Shown: positions 20,494 to 28,169, counted from the stretch's first letter. The stretch: DNA of 40,159 nucleotides from Tritonibacter horizontis (GCF_001518015.1 NZ_LPUY01000101.1:1-40159); one strand, 5' to 3'. Numbers and translations are program-made. The notes: generated by a model not told the origin, from the sequence alone.

Positions 20494-21018
20494 GTGGCGA
20501 CACGACAACCGCTGACATTCTGGCAGTGGCATTTTTCAAAGACCAAACGGTTCACGGTTATTCTCTTTGGGGCGTATGCGGCTGGGCCTTTTTGCATGTG
20601 GCTGCTGATGGGTGGCGTTGCCGCGACCTATGGGAGCGCCTATGTGGCGCGCCTACTGGTATCGCTTTTTTATTGGGTTGTCCTCTTGGGGGGTCTTTAC
20701 TGGCAATTTCGCAAGGAAAGGCTGATGACGCCTGCCAAACTGTCCCAAGGGGATAAGATCCGGTTCAAGTCTATCCCGGACGATGTGGACGCAGACCAGA
20801 TCCTGCACCCGATCAAGCCTGACACAAACGGCACGCCTCTGACGCAACAGAGGATTTTCTCCTATCTGGTGACATGCGGCGATGATTTTGCGGTCTATGA
20901 CAGTGCCGAGGTGGGGGGCAAGGAATTGCATCTTCAGTTGCAGGTTGAGGATCGGATGCAGACCTATGTTCTCCCGGTCCCGGCGGACGACAGTTGGTAT
21001 GTCTCGCGCTATGCCTGA
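20494..21018 (+). CDS. Small two-helix membrane protein, unknown function
   Basis: A 174-residue protein not recognised as any family. Two hydrophobic segments (about residues 20-44 and 50-73) are followed by a cytoplasmic-looking domain of about 100 residues with mixed alpha/beta character (KIRFKSIPDDVD, FSYLVTCGDDFAVYD, YVLPVPADDSWYVSRYA). It starts with GTG at 20494, preceded by AGGGGG 5 bases upstream and 9 bases after the lectin-domain stop. Base composition is a little lower in GC than the neighbours. It may work with the lectin-domain protein. Confidence 0.68.
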   Translation: MATRQPLTFWQWHFSKTKRFTVILFGAYAAGPFCMWLLMGGVAATYGSAYVARLLVSLFYWVVLLGGLYWQFRKERLMTPAKLSQGDKIRFKSIPDDVDADQILHPIKPDTNGTPLTQQRIFSYLVTCGDDFAVYDSAEVGGKELHLQLQVEDRMQTYVLPVPADDSWYVSRYA

Positions 21019-21094
21019 ATTGTTTAGCAGGCGCGGCAATCACTGCGTCTGGAGGCCTGTTCCTCTAGAGCGGCAAAAAATCTCACATCGCCCC

Positions 21095-21125
21095 TTGAGC
21101 CTCCAGTGACTGGAAGCCCTACATG
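21095..21125 (+). promoter_or_regulatory. CueR/HmrR-type (MerR family) copper promoter of copA
   Basis: -35 TTGAGC (21095-21100) and -10 TACATG (21120-21125) are separated by exactly 19 bases, the over-long spacing that MerR-family activators correct by DNA distortion. Within it lies the dyad GCCTCCAGT-G-ACTGGAAGC (21099-21117), perfect except for one position. The core closely resembles known CueR/HmrR operators (CTTCCAGT/ACTGGAAG). It lies 30 bases before the copA ATG. The matching regulator gene is not in the window. Confidence 0.8.
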
Positions 21126-21155
21126 GAAGGCAACAGGCAATAACGGAGTCGTTCC

Positions 21156-23633
21156 ATGACCCAACCGATCACCGCCCGCCTCTCGATTGAGGGCATGACC
21201 TGCGCTGGATGCGTGGGCCGTGTCGACCGCACCCTGGCCGCACTGCCGGGGCTCAGCGATGTCTCGGTGAACCTCGCCAATGAGACCGCGCAGATCACCG
21301 CCACCACCCCGGAGGCGTTGCAGCAGGCCGACAGTGCCCTGCGCGATCTCGGCAAACCGGCGCGGCACCAGGTTGTGCAGTTGTCCATTGAGGGCATGAC
21401 CTGCGGCAGCTGCGTGGGCCGGGTGGAGCGCGCCATCAAGGCGCTGCCCGGTGTGGTCTCGGCCAATGTGAACCTCGCCGCCGAGAGTGCGCAGGTGGAA
21501 ATCCTGCAAGGGGTGGTGACGCCGTCGCAGGTGGCGGCAGCCAGCACCGAGGCCGGCTATCGCGCCCGCTCGGCAGAGGCAGGCGACAGCGAGGACCGCA
21601 GCGCCCGCAAACACCGTGAGGCGCGCGATCTGCGTCGTCAGGTCTGGATCGCTGCGGCGCTGACCCTGCCGGTGTTTCTGCTGGAAATGGGCGGCCACAT
21701 GGTCCCGGCGGTGCATCACTGGATCGCGCAGACCATCGGCATGCAAACCTCATGGGTGATCCAGGCCGTGCTGACCACGGCGGTGCTGTTCCTTCCCGGT
21801 CGGGCCTTTTTCACGCTGGGTCTGCCCGCCTTGCGCAAGGGCGCGCCGGATATGAACAGCCTCGTGGCGCTGGGGGCAGGGGCCGCGTGGATCTACTCTT
21901 TGGTGGCGACTTTTGTCCCGTCTCTGTTGCCCGCCGATGTGCGTGCGGTCTATTTCGAGGCCGCAGCGATGATCGTCACGCTGATCCTGATCGGCCGCTG
22001 GCTGGAGGCCCGCGCCAAGGGGCGCACCGGGGCTGCCATTCAGGCGCTAGTCGGTTTGACACCGCGGCAAGCCCGCCGCCTGACGCCGCAGGGACAGCCC
22101 GAGGATGTCGCGGTGGAAGACCTCGCGCCCGGCGACCGGATCCTGATCCGCCCCGGCGAACGCATTCCCAGCGATGGCACCGTGCATGAGGGCCGCGCCC
22201 ATGTCGACGAAAGCATGATCTCGGGCGAGCCGATCCCGGTGAAAAAAACCGCAGGCAGCGCGGTCACCGGCGGCACGGTCAATGGCGCGGGCAGCCTGAC
22301 GGTGACCGTCACCCGCACCGGCGCTGAAACCACCCTGGCGCAGATCATCCGCATGGTGGAAGAGGCGCAGGGGGCCAAGCTGCCGATCCAGAGCCTCGTG
22401 GACAAGGTGACCTTGCGGTTTGTGCCGGTGGTGATGGCGCTGGCGCTGCTGACCGTCGGGATCTGGCTGCTGCTGGGGCCGGAGCCCGCGGTGACCCACG
22501 CGCTGGTGGCCGGGGTGTCGGTGCTGATCATCGCCTGTCCCTGCGCCATGGGGCTGGCGACGCCGACCTCGATCATGGTGGGCACCGGGCGGGCGGCAGA
22601 ACTGGGGGTGCTGTTTCGCAAGGGCGATGCGCTGCAAGCCCTCGCCTCGGTCGATATCGTCGCCTTTGACAAGACCGGCACCCTGACCGAGGGTCGCCCG
22701 AGCCTGGTGGCGCTTGCCCCGACCCAGGGCTTCGACCGGGCCGAGGTGCTGACCGCTGTCGCCTCGGTCGAGGCCCGCTCCGAACACCCCATCGCCCGCG
22801 CCCTGGTTGCGGCCGCGCAGGCCGAGGGGCTGACGCTGCAAGAGGCCGGCGATTTCACCTCCCTGACCGCGCGCGGTGTCGTCGCCACCGTCGCCGGGCG
22901 CGAGATCCGCATCGGCAGCGCCCGGCTGCTGTCCGAGTCCGGTATCGCGGTCGAGGCTATGGCCGCCCAGGCGCTGGACCGGGCCAACCGGGGGGAAACC
23001 GTGCTCTATGTCGCCATTGATGGTGCTTTTGCGGCCCTGCTGGCGGTGGCCGATCCGGTGAAACCCTCCAGCCTCGTCGCGATCAAAGCCCTGCGCGCCA
23101 TGGGCAAGGATGTCGCCATGATTTCGGGCGACGCGCCCGCCACGGCAGAGGCCATCGCCCGCGATCTCGGGATCTCCCATGTGGTGGCCGGCGTCGCCCC
23201 GGAGGGCAAGGTGACGGCGCTACAGGACCTGCGCCAGCGCGGGCGCAAGCTGGCCTTTGTCGGCGACGGCATCAATGATGCTCCGGCGTTGGCACAGGCC
23301 GATGTCGGCATCGCCATCGGCACCGGCACCGATGTTGCGATCGAGGCCGGCGATGTGGTCTTGATGTCCGACGACCTCGGCGGGGTGGTCACCGCCATCG
23401 ACATCTCCCAGCGCACCCTGGCCAACATCCGCCAGAACCTCGGCTGGGCCTTTGCCTATAACGCCGCGCTGATCCCGCTGGCGGCCGGGGCGCTCTATCC
23501 CGCTTTCGGCCTGCTGCTGTCGCCTGTTTTTGCGGCCGCGGCCATGGCGCTGTCGTCGGTTTCCGTGCTGACCAACGCGCTGAGGCTGCGCCGGGCCGGG
23601 GCGCGCCCGGACCGGTCGGGGGATAAACCTTGA
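21156..23633 (+). CDS. copA: Copper-exporting P1B-type ATPase
   Basis: 825 residues. Two N-terminal heavy-metal-associated domains have GMTCAGC (Cys16, Cys19) and GMTCGSC (Cys83, Cys86). Membrane helices are followed by the actuator motif SGEPIPV. The transmembrane metal site is CPC (Cys461-Pro-Cys463) followed by AMGLATP, and the phosphorylation motif is DKTGTLTEG (Asp505). SEHPIARAL and GDGINDAPALAQADVG complete the nucleotide and hinge regions. The CPC-type site with two CxxC domains indicates Cu(I) export from the cytoplasm. GGAG lies about 7 bases before the ATG. It is governed by the MerR-type promoter at 21095. Confidence 0.96.
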   Translation: MTQPITARLSIEGMTCAGCVGRVDRTLAALPGLSDVSVNLANETAQITATTPEALQQADSALRDLGKPARHQVVQLSIEGMTCGSCVGRVERAIKALPGVVSANVNLAAESAQVEILQGVVTPSQVAAASTEAGYRARSAEAGDSEDRSARKHREARDLRRQVWIAAALTLPVFLLEMGGHMVPAVHHWIAQTIGMQTSWVIQAVLTTAVLFLPGRAFFTLGLPALRKGAPDMNSLVALGAGAAWIYSLVATFVPSLLPADVRAVYFEAAAMIVTLILIGRWLEARAKGRTGAAIQALVGLTPRQARRLTPQGQPEDVAVEDLAPGDRILIRPGERIPSDGTVHEGRAHVDESMISGEPIPVKKTAGSAVTGGTVNGAGSLTVTVTRTGAETTLAQIIRMVEEAQGAKLPIQSLVDKVTLRFVPVVMALALLTVGIWLLLGPEPAVTHALVAGVSVLIIACPCAMGLATPTSIMVGTGRAAELGVLFRKGDALQALASVDIVAFDKTGTLTEGRPSLVALAPTQGFDRAEVLTAVASVEARSEHPIARALVAAAQAEGLTLQEAGDFTSLTARGVVATVAGREIRIGSARLLSESGIAVEAMAAQALDRANRGETVLYVAIDGAFAALLAVADPVKPSSLVAIKALRAMGKDVAMISGDAPATAEAIARDLGISHVVAGVAPEGKVTALQDLRQRGRKLAFVGDGINDAPALAQADVGIAIGTGTDVAIEAGDVVLMSDDLGGVVTAIDISQRTLANIRQNLGWAFAYNAALIPLAAGALYPAFGLLLSPVFAAAAMALSSVSVLTNALRLRRAGARPDRSGDKP

Positions 23634-23660
23634 CCGATCAGGGTGGCCCCCCTGTAATGA
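23630..23660 (+). promoter_or_regulatory. Candidate promoter with 19-base spacer and internal dyad
   Basis: TTGACC (23630-23635, overlapping the copA stop codon) and TAATGA (23655-23660) are 19 bases apart, again the MerR-family geometry. The spacer contains the inverted repeat CAGGG-N6-CCCTG (23639-23654), different in sequence from the copper dyad at 21099. It stands 36 bases before the unknown gene at 23697. The repeat alone could also slow or end transcription from copA. Confidence 0.45.
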
Positions 23661-23696
23661 TCCAAACCGATTGGTGATCCAGGAAGGACCGCTCGA

Positions 23697-24428
23697 ATGT
23701 CCGCACAAACCGCACTGTCCCTCTATTTCAAGGCCAAGGATGTCGAGGGCCACTATGAGACCGTCAAATCCCTGCATGACTACGCGGGCAAGCTGAAGGG
23801 CAAGAAGGCGGTCAAGCCAAAGGACATCCAGTTCTTTAAAAGCGACCAGATCGGGGCCGCCGACAAGGGGCTGAAACACGCGCTGAGCCTGTACAAGGCG
23901 GCGGCGAAATCTGCCCCCGACTGGCCGGCGAACGACACCGCGTTGTTCTTCAAAAGCATGCTCAAAAGCGCGGATAAATCCGGCCATGACAGTCAGGCGA
24001 CTAAGAACACGCGCCAGAATTATCTGAACAAATGCCAGCAATACGACAAGGCGCTAAAATCCTTCGAGGCGGAGCTTGTGACGCGGGCGGGCAAGATCGC
24101 CGACCATCTCAAGCTGATGACCGCAATGAAGAAATACTGCCAGGGGCTGCAGAAACTGTTCCTGCAGATTGCCCGTATCCCGTCGCTGCTGACCAGCGCG
24201 GAGCAGCTTCACTGGGTGGTTTTGTCCGAGGGCGCGGTCACGCTGACGGGGCGCGCGTCCAGTTGTGAAACCACGCTGGAGACGCTGCGCAAATCCACGG
24301 ACAAGACGCTCAAGGAATGCCGGGATCAGATCAAGACCAACCAGCTCTGGATCAAGTGGATGAAATCCGCAGCCCCCACCAAGGCGGGCGCGTTGAAAAA
24401 GAACCTGACCGCCAGCACGCCGAAGTAA
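23697..24428 (+). CDS. Unknown lysine-rich helical protein
   Basis: A 243-residue protein that I do not recognise. It has no signal peptide and no membrane segment, is rich in Lys and Ala, and is predicted largely helical, with probable amphipathic segments such as NYLNKCQQYDKALKSFEAEL and ETTLETLRKSTDKTLKECRD. The middle and end hold isolated cysteines but no CxxC. AGGAAGGA stands 8 bases before the ATG, and codon use fits the neighbours, so it is a real gene. It follows copA by 63 bases with its own candidate promoter. A cytoplasmic four-helix or toxin-like bundle is conceivable, but no function is assigned. Confidence 0.72.
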   Translation: MSAQTALSLYFKAKDVEGHYETVKSLHDYAGKLKGKKAVKPKDIQFFKSDQIGAADKGLKHALSLYKAAAKSAPDWPANDTALFFKSMLKSADKSGHDSQATKNTRQNYLNKCQQYDKALKSFEAELVTRAGKIADHLKLMTAMKKYCQGLQKLFLQIARIPSLLTSAEQLHWVVLSEGAVTLTGRASSCETTLETLRKSTDKTLKECRDQIKTNQLWIKWMKSAAPTKAGALKKNLTASTPK

Positions 24429-24620
24429 CCACAGCCGCCACGCCACCTGCGCCCGTCTCAGCCGCCGCCTGCGGTGCGGGCTGTGATAGGGGACAGATGG
24501 GGGGCGTGCCCGCCTGCGGCGCGCTGCCGCGCGGGCGGGCGGAACCGATTCTGGTGCGGGGCGCAGGTGGCGGCAGATTGATCGGCTGGCGGCTCCACAC
24601 GAAAAGGTGATCGGCATCGG
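24429..24620. other. Gene-free GC-rich stretch with inverted repeat
   Basis: No convincing gene between 24429 and the ArsR promoter. It contains a long GC-rich inverted repeat: GCCCGCC and GGCGGGC arms, with further internal pairing of GCGCG, at about 24507-24539. This may act as a non-canonical terminator for the unknown gene; there is no T-run. Confidence 0.4.
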
Positions 24621-24669
24621 TTGACATGACACCATATGGTGATATTTAAAGTAACACCAAATAGTGTCA
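24621..24669 (+). promoter_or_regulatory. Promoter of the ArsR-SRPBCC operon with two operator-like dyads
   Basis: A consensus -35 TTGACA (24621-24626) is followed by an AT-rich -10 region near 24641-24649. The perfect palindrome CACCATATGGTG (24630-24641) fills the spacer. A second related site ACACCAAATAGTGT lies at 24654-24667. Aligned, the two sites share ACACCA-N-AT-N-GTG, and their centres are 25 bases apart. The layout fits repression by the ArsR-family protein encoded 70 bases downstream, that is, autoregulation. Confidence 0.65.
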
Positions 24670-24739
24670 CGTTAGGAGATGCCATGCCCGACATACGACC
24701 CATTGCCCCGTCGCGCCCATCCGTAAAGGGGGGGACACC

Positions 24740-25204
24740 ATGAGCCTGCAAGGCGCCTTTCGGGCGCTGTCCGACCCCACCCGGCGCGAGATCCTGCTGC
24801 TGCTGTCCAGGCAGGACATGAGCGTCGGCGAGGTCTGCACCCGGTTCCGGATCACCCGCACCGCCGTCAAGAAACACCTCTCCATTCTGGAGGAAGGCGG
24901 TCTTGTCTCGGCCCAGACACAGGGGCGCGAACGGATCAACCGGCTGTCGCCGGAGCCGTTGGCGGCGGTGGCCGATTGGATCAGCTACTTCAGCCAGTTC
25001 TGGGATACGCGGCTGGATGCGCTGCAGGCCGCCATCGAGGCCGACACGCAGGCCCAGCAGCAGACCTCCCCGCCAGCCCCCGAGGCTGAGGCCCCCGAGA
25101 CTGGGGTCATCGAGTCTGGGACCATCGAGACCGGGGCCGCCCCCCGGACCTCCGGGGCGACCGCCCCCGCCAACGCATCAAGAAAGGATACCCAAGATGA
25201 ATGA
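24740..25204 (+). CDS. ArsR-family transcriptional regulator
   Basis: A 154-residue protein. Residues about 3-80 form an ArsR winged helix: FRALSDPTRREILLLL, then the recognition helix TRTAVKKHLSILEEGGLVS and the wing QTQGRERINRLS. No metal-binding cysteine pair (ELCVCDL type) is present; this is the subgroup usually paired with SRPBCC proteins. After about residue 110 comes a low-complexity Pro/Glu/Ala/Gly/Thr tail with short internal repeats (VIESG, TIETG), unusual for the family. Its last codons overlap the start of the SRPBCC gene by 8 bases. It probably represses its own promoter at 24621. Confidence 0.9.
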   Translation: MSLQGAFRALSDPTRREILLLLSRQDMSVGEVCTRFRITRTAVKKHLSILEEGGLVSAQTQGRERINRLSPEPLAAVADWISYFSQFWDTRLDALQAAIEADTQAQQQTSPPAPEAEAPETGVIESGTIETGAAPRTSGATAPANASRKDTQDE

Positions 25205-25631
25205 CACGCTCGTAAAAACCGTATTTTTCAACGTCCCGCCCGCCACCGTCTGGCGCTTTCTGACCGACAAGGACAAGCTGGGCACCTGGTTCCATCCGGC
25301 GCGCAAGGATCTGGCCGAGGGCGAAGCCTTTGAATGCTACCAGACCAGCGAGACGGGTGAGACCTCCCGCCACATCTGGGGCGAGGTGCTGACGGCGGAT
25401 GCGCCGCATCGCCTGGTGCATACCTTTGAAATCCCGGCCTTCAGCGGCGTCGCGACCACGGTTGAATGGGTGCTGGAACCCATTCCCAGCGGCACCCGGC
25501 TGACCCTGACCCATACGGGCGTGGCCAGGGCGATGGGCGATGCGGCGCTGCCGATGCTGATGGCGCTTGATGCCGGGTGGGAAGAACACTTCGCCCTGTT
25601 GCGCCCGGCGGCAATGGCGCAGGCGGCCTGA
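25197..25631 (+). CDS. SRPBCC / AHSA1-like protein
   Basis: A 144-residue START/Bet v1-fold protein of the AHSA1 group. The N-terminal strand-helix VFFNVPPATVWRFLTDKDKL and WFHPA are followed by the strands around EGEAFECYQTSE, VHTFEIPAFSG, TVEWVLEP and TRLTLTHTGV, and by the C-terminal helix AGWEEHFALLRPA. The fold makes a hydrophobic ligand pocket; the ligand is unknown. ArsR-SRPBCC pairs are common in bacteria and often answer to toxic or hydrophobic compounds. The ATG lies inside the end of the ArsR gene with AGAAAGGA about 8 bases ahead. Confidence 0.9.
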   Translation: MNDTLVKTVFFNVPPATVWRFLTDKDKLGTWFHPARKDLAEGEAFECYQTSETGETSRHIWGEVLTADAPHRLVHTFEIPAFSGVATTVEWVLEPIPSGTRLTLTHTGVARAMGDAALPMLMALDAGWEEHFALLRPAAMAQAA

Positions 25632-25729
25632 CACTCAGTCGCGGGCCGAAGTCCGAAATATAGCGCCCGCCACCGCTGTAGAGGGAGGCGGGCGGCCGTT
25701 TGAAACGGACCTCAGCCCGCCCGCTCGCC

Positions 25730-26575
25730 TCAGCCCGCCAACCCGTACCAGAGCGCCAAACACAGGACCCCGCCACACAGGCCAAGCGCCATCGGCCCGC
25801 GCCGGTCCGGGGCCAGAAACCTAAACAGCTGCGACAGCCGCCCCAGCACCGCAAAGGGCGCAACCGCACGCCAGACATCGCGCTCCACCTTCGGCCCGCC
25901 GGTTTCGATCACGCTGGGCAAATGGCCGATCGCCCGCAATAGGGGGCGGATCAACGCGCGGCTCTTGCTCTGTGTCGGCCGCCGCCCGGCCGCGGCGGCG
26001 GCAAGGGCCGGAACCAGCCCGTCCATGTCATTTGCCCAATGGGCGCGGTAGAGGATCACGCCGTCGGGCGACACCAGATAGGCCGAGTTCGGCTTTGGCC
26101 CCAGCGCCCGGTGCAGGCGGCCATCAATCGTATCCACGACCACCTCGAAATGCGCCCCCATGAAGGCGCCAAGCTGGCGCGCATGGGCATGTTTCTGGGC
26201 CTGCGTCTTGGGCTGGGGGATGTATTCGCCGGGATGTGCCTCGCGGGTATTGACCAGAACAAACCGGATCTTGGCGCCAAATTCCGCGTGCAGCCGCGCC
26301 AGCGGCGCGCGGGCGCTGACCGTGACCGGACAGGTGCGGGATCCAAACACCAGCAGCACCGGGCGCGGGCCGAGCATATCGCTGCGCAAACGGCCAGGCT
26401 CCTCATCTGTCGCCCCAACGCAGGCCAGATCAAATGCGGGCAGCGGATCGCCCGGTCCCGGATCGCTGCGGCGAAAGCGCAGATCATCCAGGATCAACCC
26501 GGTGGTGAATCTGTCATAGGCATACCGCCCGCGCGCGGTGGTGTCACCGGGGCCGGTCTGGCGCAATTCGCTCAT
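25730..26575 (-). CDS. Iodothyronine-deiodinase-like thioredoxin-fold protein with C-terminal membrane helix
   Basis: A 281-residue protein. Residues about 70-190 have a thioredoxin fold with VLLVFGSRTCPVTV and FVLVNTREAHPGEY. The second matches the deiodinase-family EAHP element, and Cys82 in TCP sits where animal deiodinases carry selenocysteine. The codon is TGT, so it is a cysteine form. A linker rich in Arg/Ala follows, and a C-terminal hydrophobic helix (about 261-280) probably anchors it. A redox or peroxiredoxin-like role is inferred; thyroid-hormone chemistry is not implied. The start at 26575 (MSELRQTG) is preferred, since the longer frame to 26647 runs through the inverted repeats of the divergent promoter. 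It is divergent from a LysR gene. Confidence 0.75.
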   Translation of the reverse strand: MSELRQTGPGDTTARGRYAYDRFTTGLILDDLRFRRSDPGPGDPLPAFDLACVGATDEEPGRLRSDMLGPRPVLLVFGSRTCPVTVSARAPLARLHAEFGAKIRFVLVNTREAHPGEYIPQPKTQAQKHAHARQLGAFMGAHFEVVVDTIDGRLHRALGPKPNSAYLVSPDGVILYRAHWANDMDGLVPALAAAAAGRRPTQSKSRALIRPLLRAIGHLPSVIETGGPKVERDVWRAVAPFAVLGRLSQLFRFLAPDRRGPMALGLCGGVLCLALWYGLAG

Positions 26576-26625
26576 CTGCTCGCTCTTTCTTTTTGGGGGG
26601 CTGGCAGCCCTGTGCCAGGCAACTT

Positions 26626-26701
26626 TGATGTGAACAAATCCATGCAATCAACTTGCAAATTTCGCCCAAGGCAGTGCAAAATTGTTCACCCCTTCACATC
26701 A
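26626..26701. promoter_or_regulatory. Inverted-repeat control region between deiodinase-like and LysR genes
   Basis: GTGAACAA (26630-26637) is mirrored by TTGTTCAC (26682-26689), with centres 52 bases apart. The overlapping TGATGTGAA (26626-26634) is mirrored by TTCACATCA (26693-26701). Two GCAAA direct repeats lie between. The region is AT-richer than its neighbours. It is the expected binding region for the LysR-type regulator acting on both divergent genes. Confidence 0.55.
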
Positions 26702-26712
26702 GGACCCTTGCC

Positions 26713-27621
26713 ATGGCGATGAACCCCGGTGACCTGCTGATCCTGCAGGCCTTTGAGACGCAAACGACCTACAGCGCCGCCGCCCGCGCGCTGGCAGTGT
26801 CCCATACCACCGTCGCCCGCAAGATCCGCGAGCTGGAACAGCACTATGGTGCCTGTCTCATCGAACGCATCGGCGACCGCGCGGTCCTGACCGCCGAGGG
26901 TGAGGCCGCCGTCCGCACCGCCCAGGCCATCCGTCAGGAACTGCGGGCGCTGGAGCGGCGGATCGAGGGGCGGGACCAGGGGCTGTTCGGTGATATCACC
27001 CTGACAACGGTGGATGTGCTGGCCTGGCATTTTATGGATCGACTCAGCGCCTTTTGCCGCCGCTACCCCGAGATTTCGCTGACAGTGCACGCGGAAACCG
27101 CTGTGCGCAGCCTGTCGCGGCGCGAGGCCGAGGTCGCGCTGCGGCTGACCAACGCCCCGGAGCCCTATCTCTATGGCAAATGCATCGGGCGGTTCGACTT
27201 TCGCCACTACAGGGCCGCGCGCGGCCCTGCCGGACCAGGGACAGGGCAGGGGACAGAGGCCGGAGCAGGGACAGACGGCAAGGCAGAGGGCAAGGCAGAG
27301 ACAGGCGCAGACCCGGGGGCCGCAGCGCCCTATTGGCTGGACTATGCCGGGCAGGACTGCGCGGCCCGCTCGGCGGAGTGGTTCCGCCGCTGTGCGCCGG
27401 GACAGGCGGCGCGCTCCTTTTTGCCCAGCCCGCTGATGATGATGCACGCAATCGAGGCAGGCATGGGCGAGGGATTGCTGCCCGACCAGATCGCCGCCGG
27501 GCGTCCGGGCCTGCGCGCGGTCGGGGCGGAGATTGCCTATTCGCTCGATCTCTGGCTGTTGACCCCGAAAGAGCTGCGCCAGACCGCACGGGTGCGGGCC
27601 CTGTTCAAGGCGCTTGGCTGA
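26713..27621 (+). CDS. LysR-family transcriptional regulator with low-complexity insertion
   Basis: A 302-residue protein. The N-terminal helix-turn-helix (residues about 3-62) reads ILQAFETQTTYSAAARALAVS then TTVARKIRELEQHYGACLIER, a standard LysR domain (each read in parts). The effector domain (about 88-302) includes FGDITLTTVDVLAWHF and the ending TARVRALFKALG. Residues 171-206 are an unusual Gly/Ala/Thr/Glu/Lys/Pro insertion encoded by imperfect short repeats at 27223-27330. The ATG at 26713 is chosen because AGGA stands 8 bases before it; the frame opens 20 codons earlier inside the operator region. It is divergent from the deiodinase-like gene, its likely target. Confidence 0.88.
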   Translation: MAMNPGDLLILQAFETQTTYSAAARALAVSHTTVARKIRELEQHYGACLIERIGDRAVLTAEGEAAVRTAQAIRQELRALERRIEGRDQGLFGDITLTTVDVLAWHFMDRLSAFCRRYPEISLTVHAETAVRSLSRREAEVALRLTNAPEPYLYGKCIGRFDFRHYRAARGPAGPGTGQGTEAGAGTDGKAEGKAETGADPGAAAPYWLDYAGQDCAARSAEWFRRCAPGQAARSFLPSPLMMMHAIEAGMGEGLLPDQIAAGRPGLRAVGAEIAYSLDLWLLTPKELRQTARVRALFKALG

Positions 27622-27682
27622 ACCCCGCCCCAAAGGCCGCCGCCGTCACGGACTGCGCCCCATACCGGTGGCTGCCGTCACC

Positions 27683-28075
27683 TCAGGCGGAGCCGGTGCC
27701 GGTGGTTGGGGTGGCGTCTGGAATCTCGTACCATTCCGGTTTTTCGGCGATGAATTCGTGGAACTGGTTTTGCAGGCCACAGGCGGTGTCCAGGGCGTTT
27801 GCGGCAATGGGAAAACTGTCCTCATCCGACAGGATCTCGCCCAGCGAGCTGCCGCAGATCCGGCAGAAACAGCGGGTGTATTTATAGGGCGCGTCGGGTT
27901 GATACTGCGCGACCTGATCCTGGCCGCAGACCCAGGTCAGATCATCGCGTTTGACAAAGGCAATGGTGCTGGCCCCGGCCTTGCGGCAGCGGCTGCAATG
28001 GCAGGTGCCCATCATGGAAGGTTTTGTTTTCAATTGAAATTTGACGGCGCCGCAGCAACAGCTTCCTTCGATCAT
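27683..28075 (-). CDS. GFA-family (glutathione-dependent formaldehyde-activating fold) protein
   Basis: A 130-residue zinc-binding protein. The N-terminal SCCCGAVKF, then CHCSRCRK, then CFCRICGSSL give the CxC, CxxC and CxxC cysteine set of the GFA/CENP-V fold. Only some members act on glutathione and formaldehyde, so the substrate is open. The start at 28075 (MIEGSCCCG) has GGGAGAG about 6 bases upstream; the longer frame to 28135 is less likely. It is convergent with the LysR gene, 61 bases apart. Confidence 0.88.
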   Translation of the reverse strand: MIEGSCCCGAVKFQLKTKPSMMGTCHCSRCRKAGASTIAFVKRDDLTWVCGQDQVAQYQPDAPYKYTRCFCRICGSSLGEILSDEDSFPIAANALDTACGLQNQFHEFIAEKPEWYEIPDATPTTGTGSA

Positions 28076-28169
28076 CTGGTCTCTCCCGGGATTGAAATAC
28101 ACCGGAACAATACGTGAACAAATGCGCGCGCACAATCACCAATCCGGCGCGGTGTCCCGGTTCGGGCAG

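Noticed and set aside
26318-26340. Selenocysteine in the deiodinase-like protein
   Set aside because: The codon at the catalytic position is TGT (Cys), not TGA.
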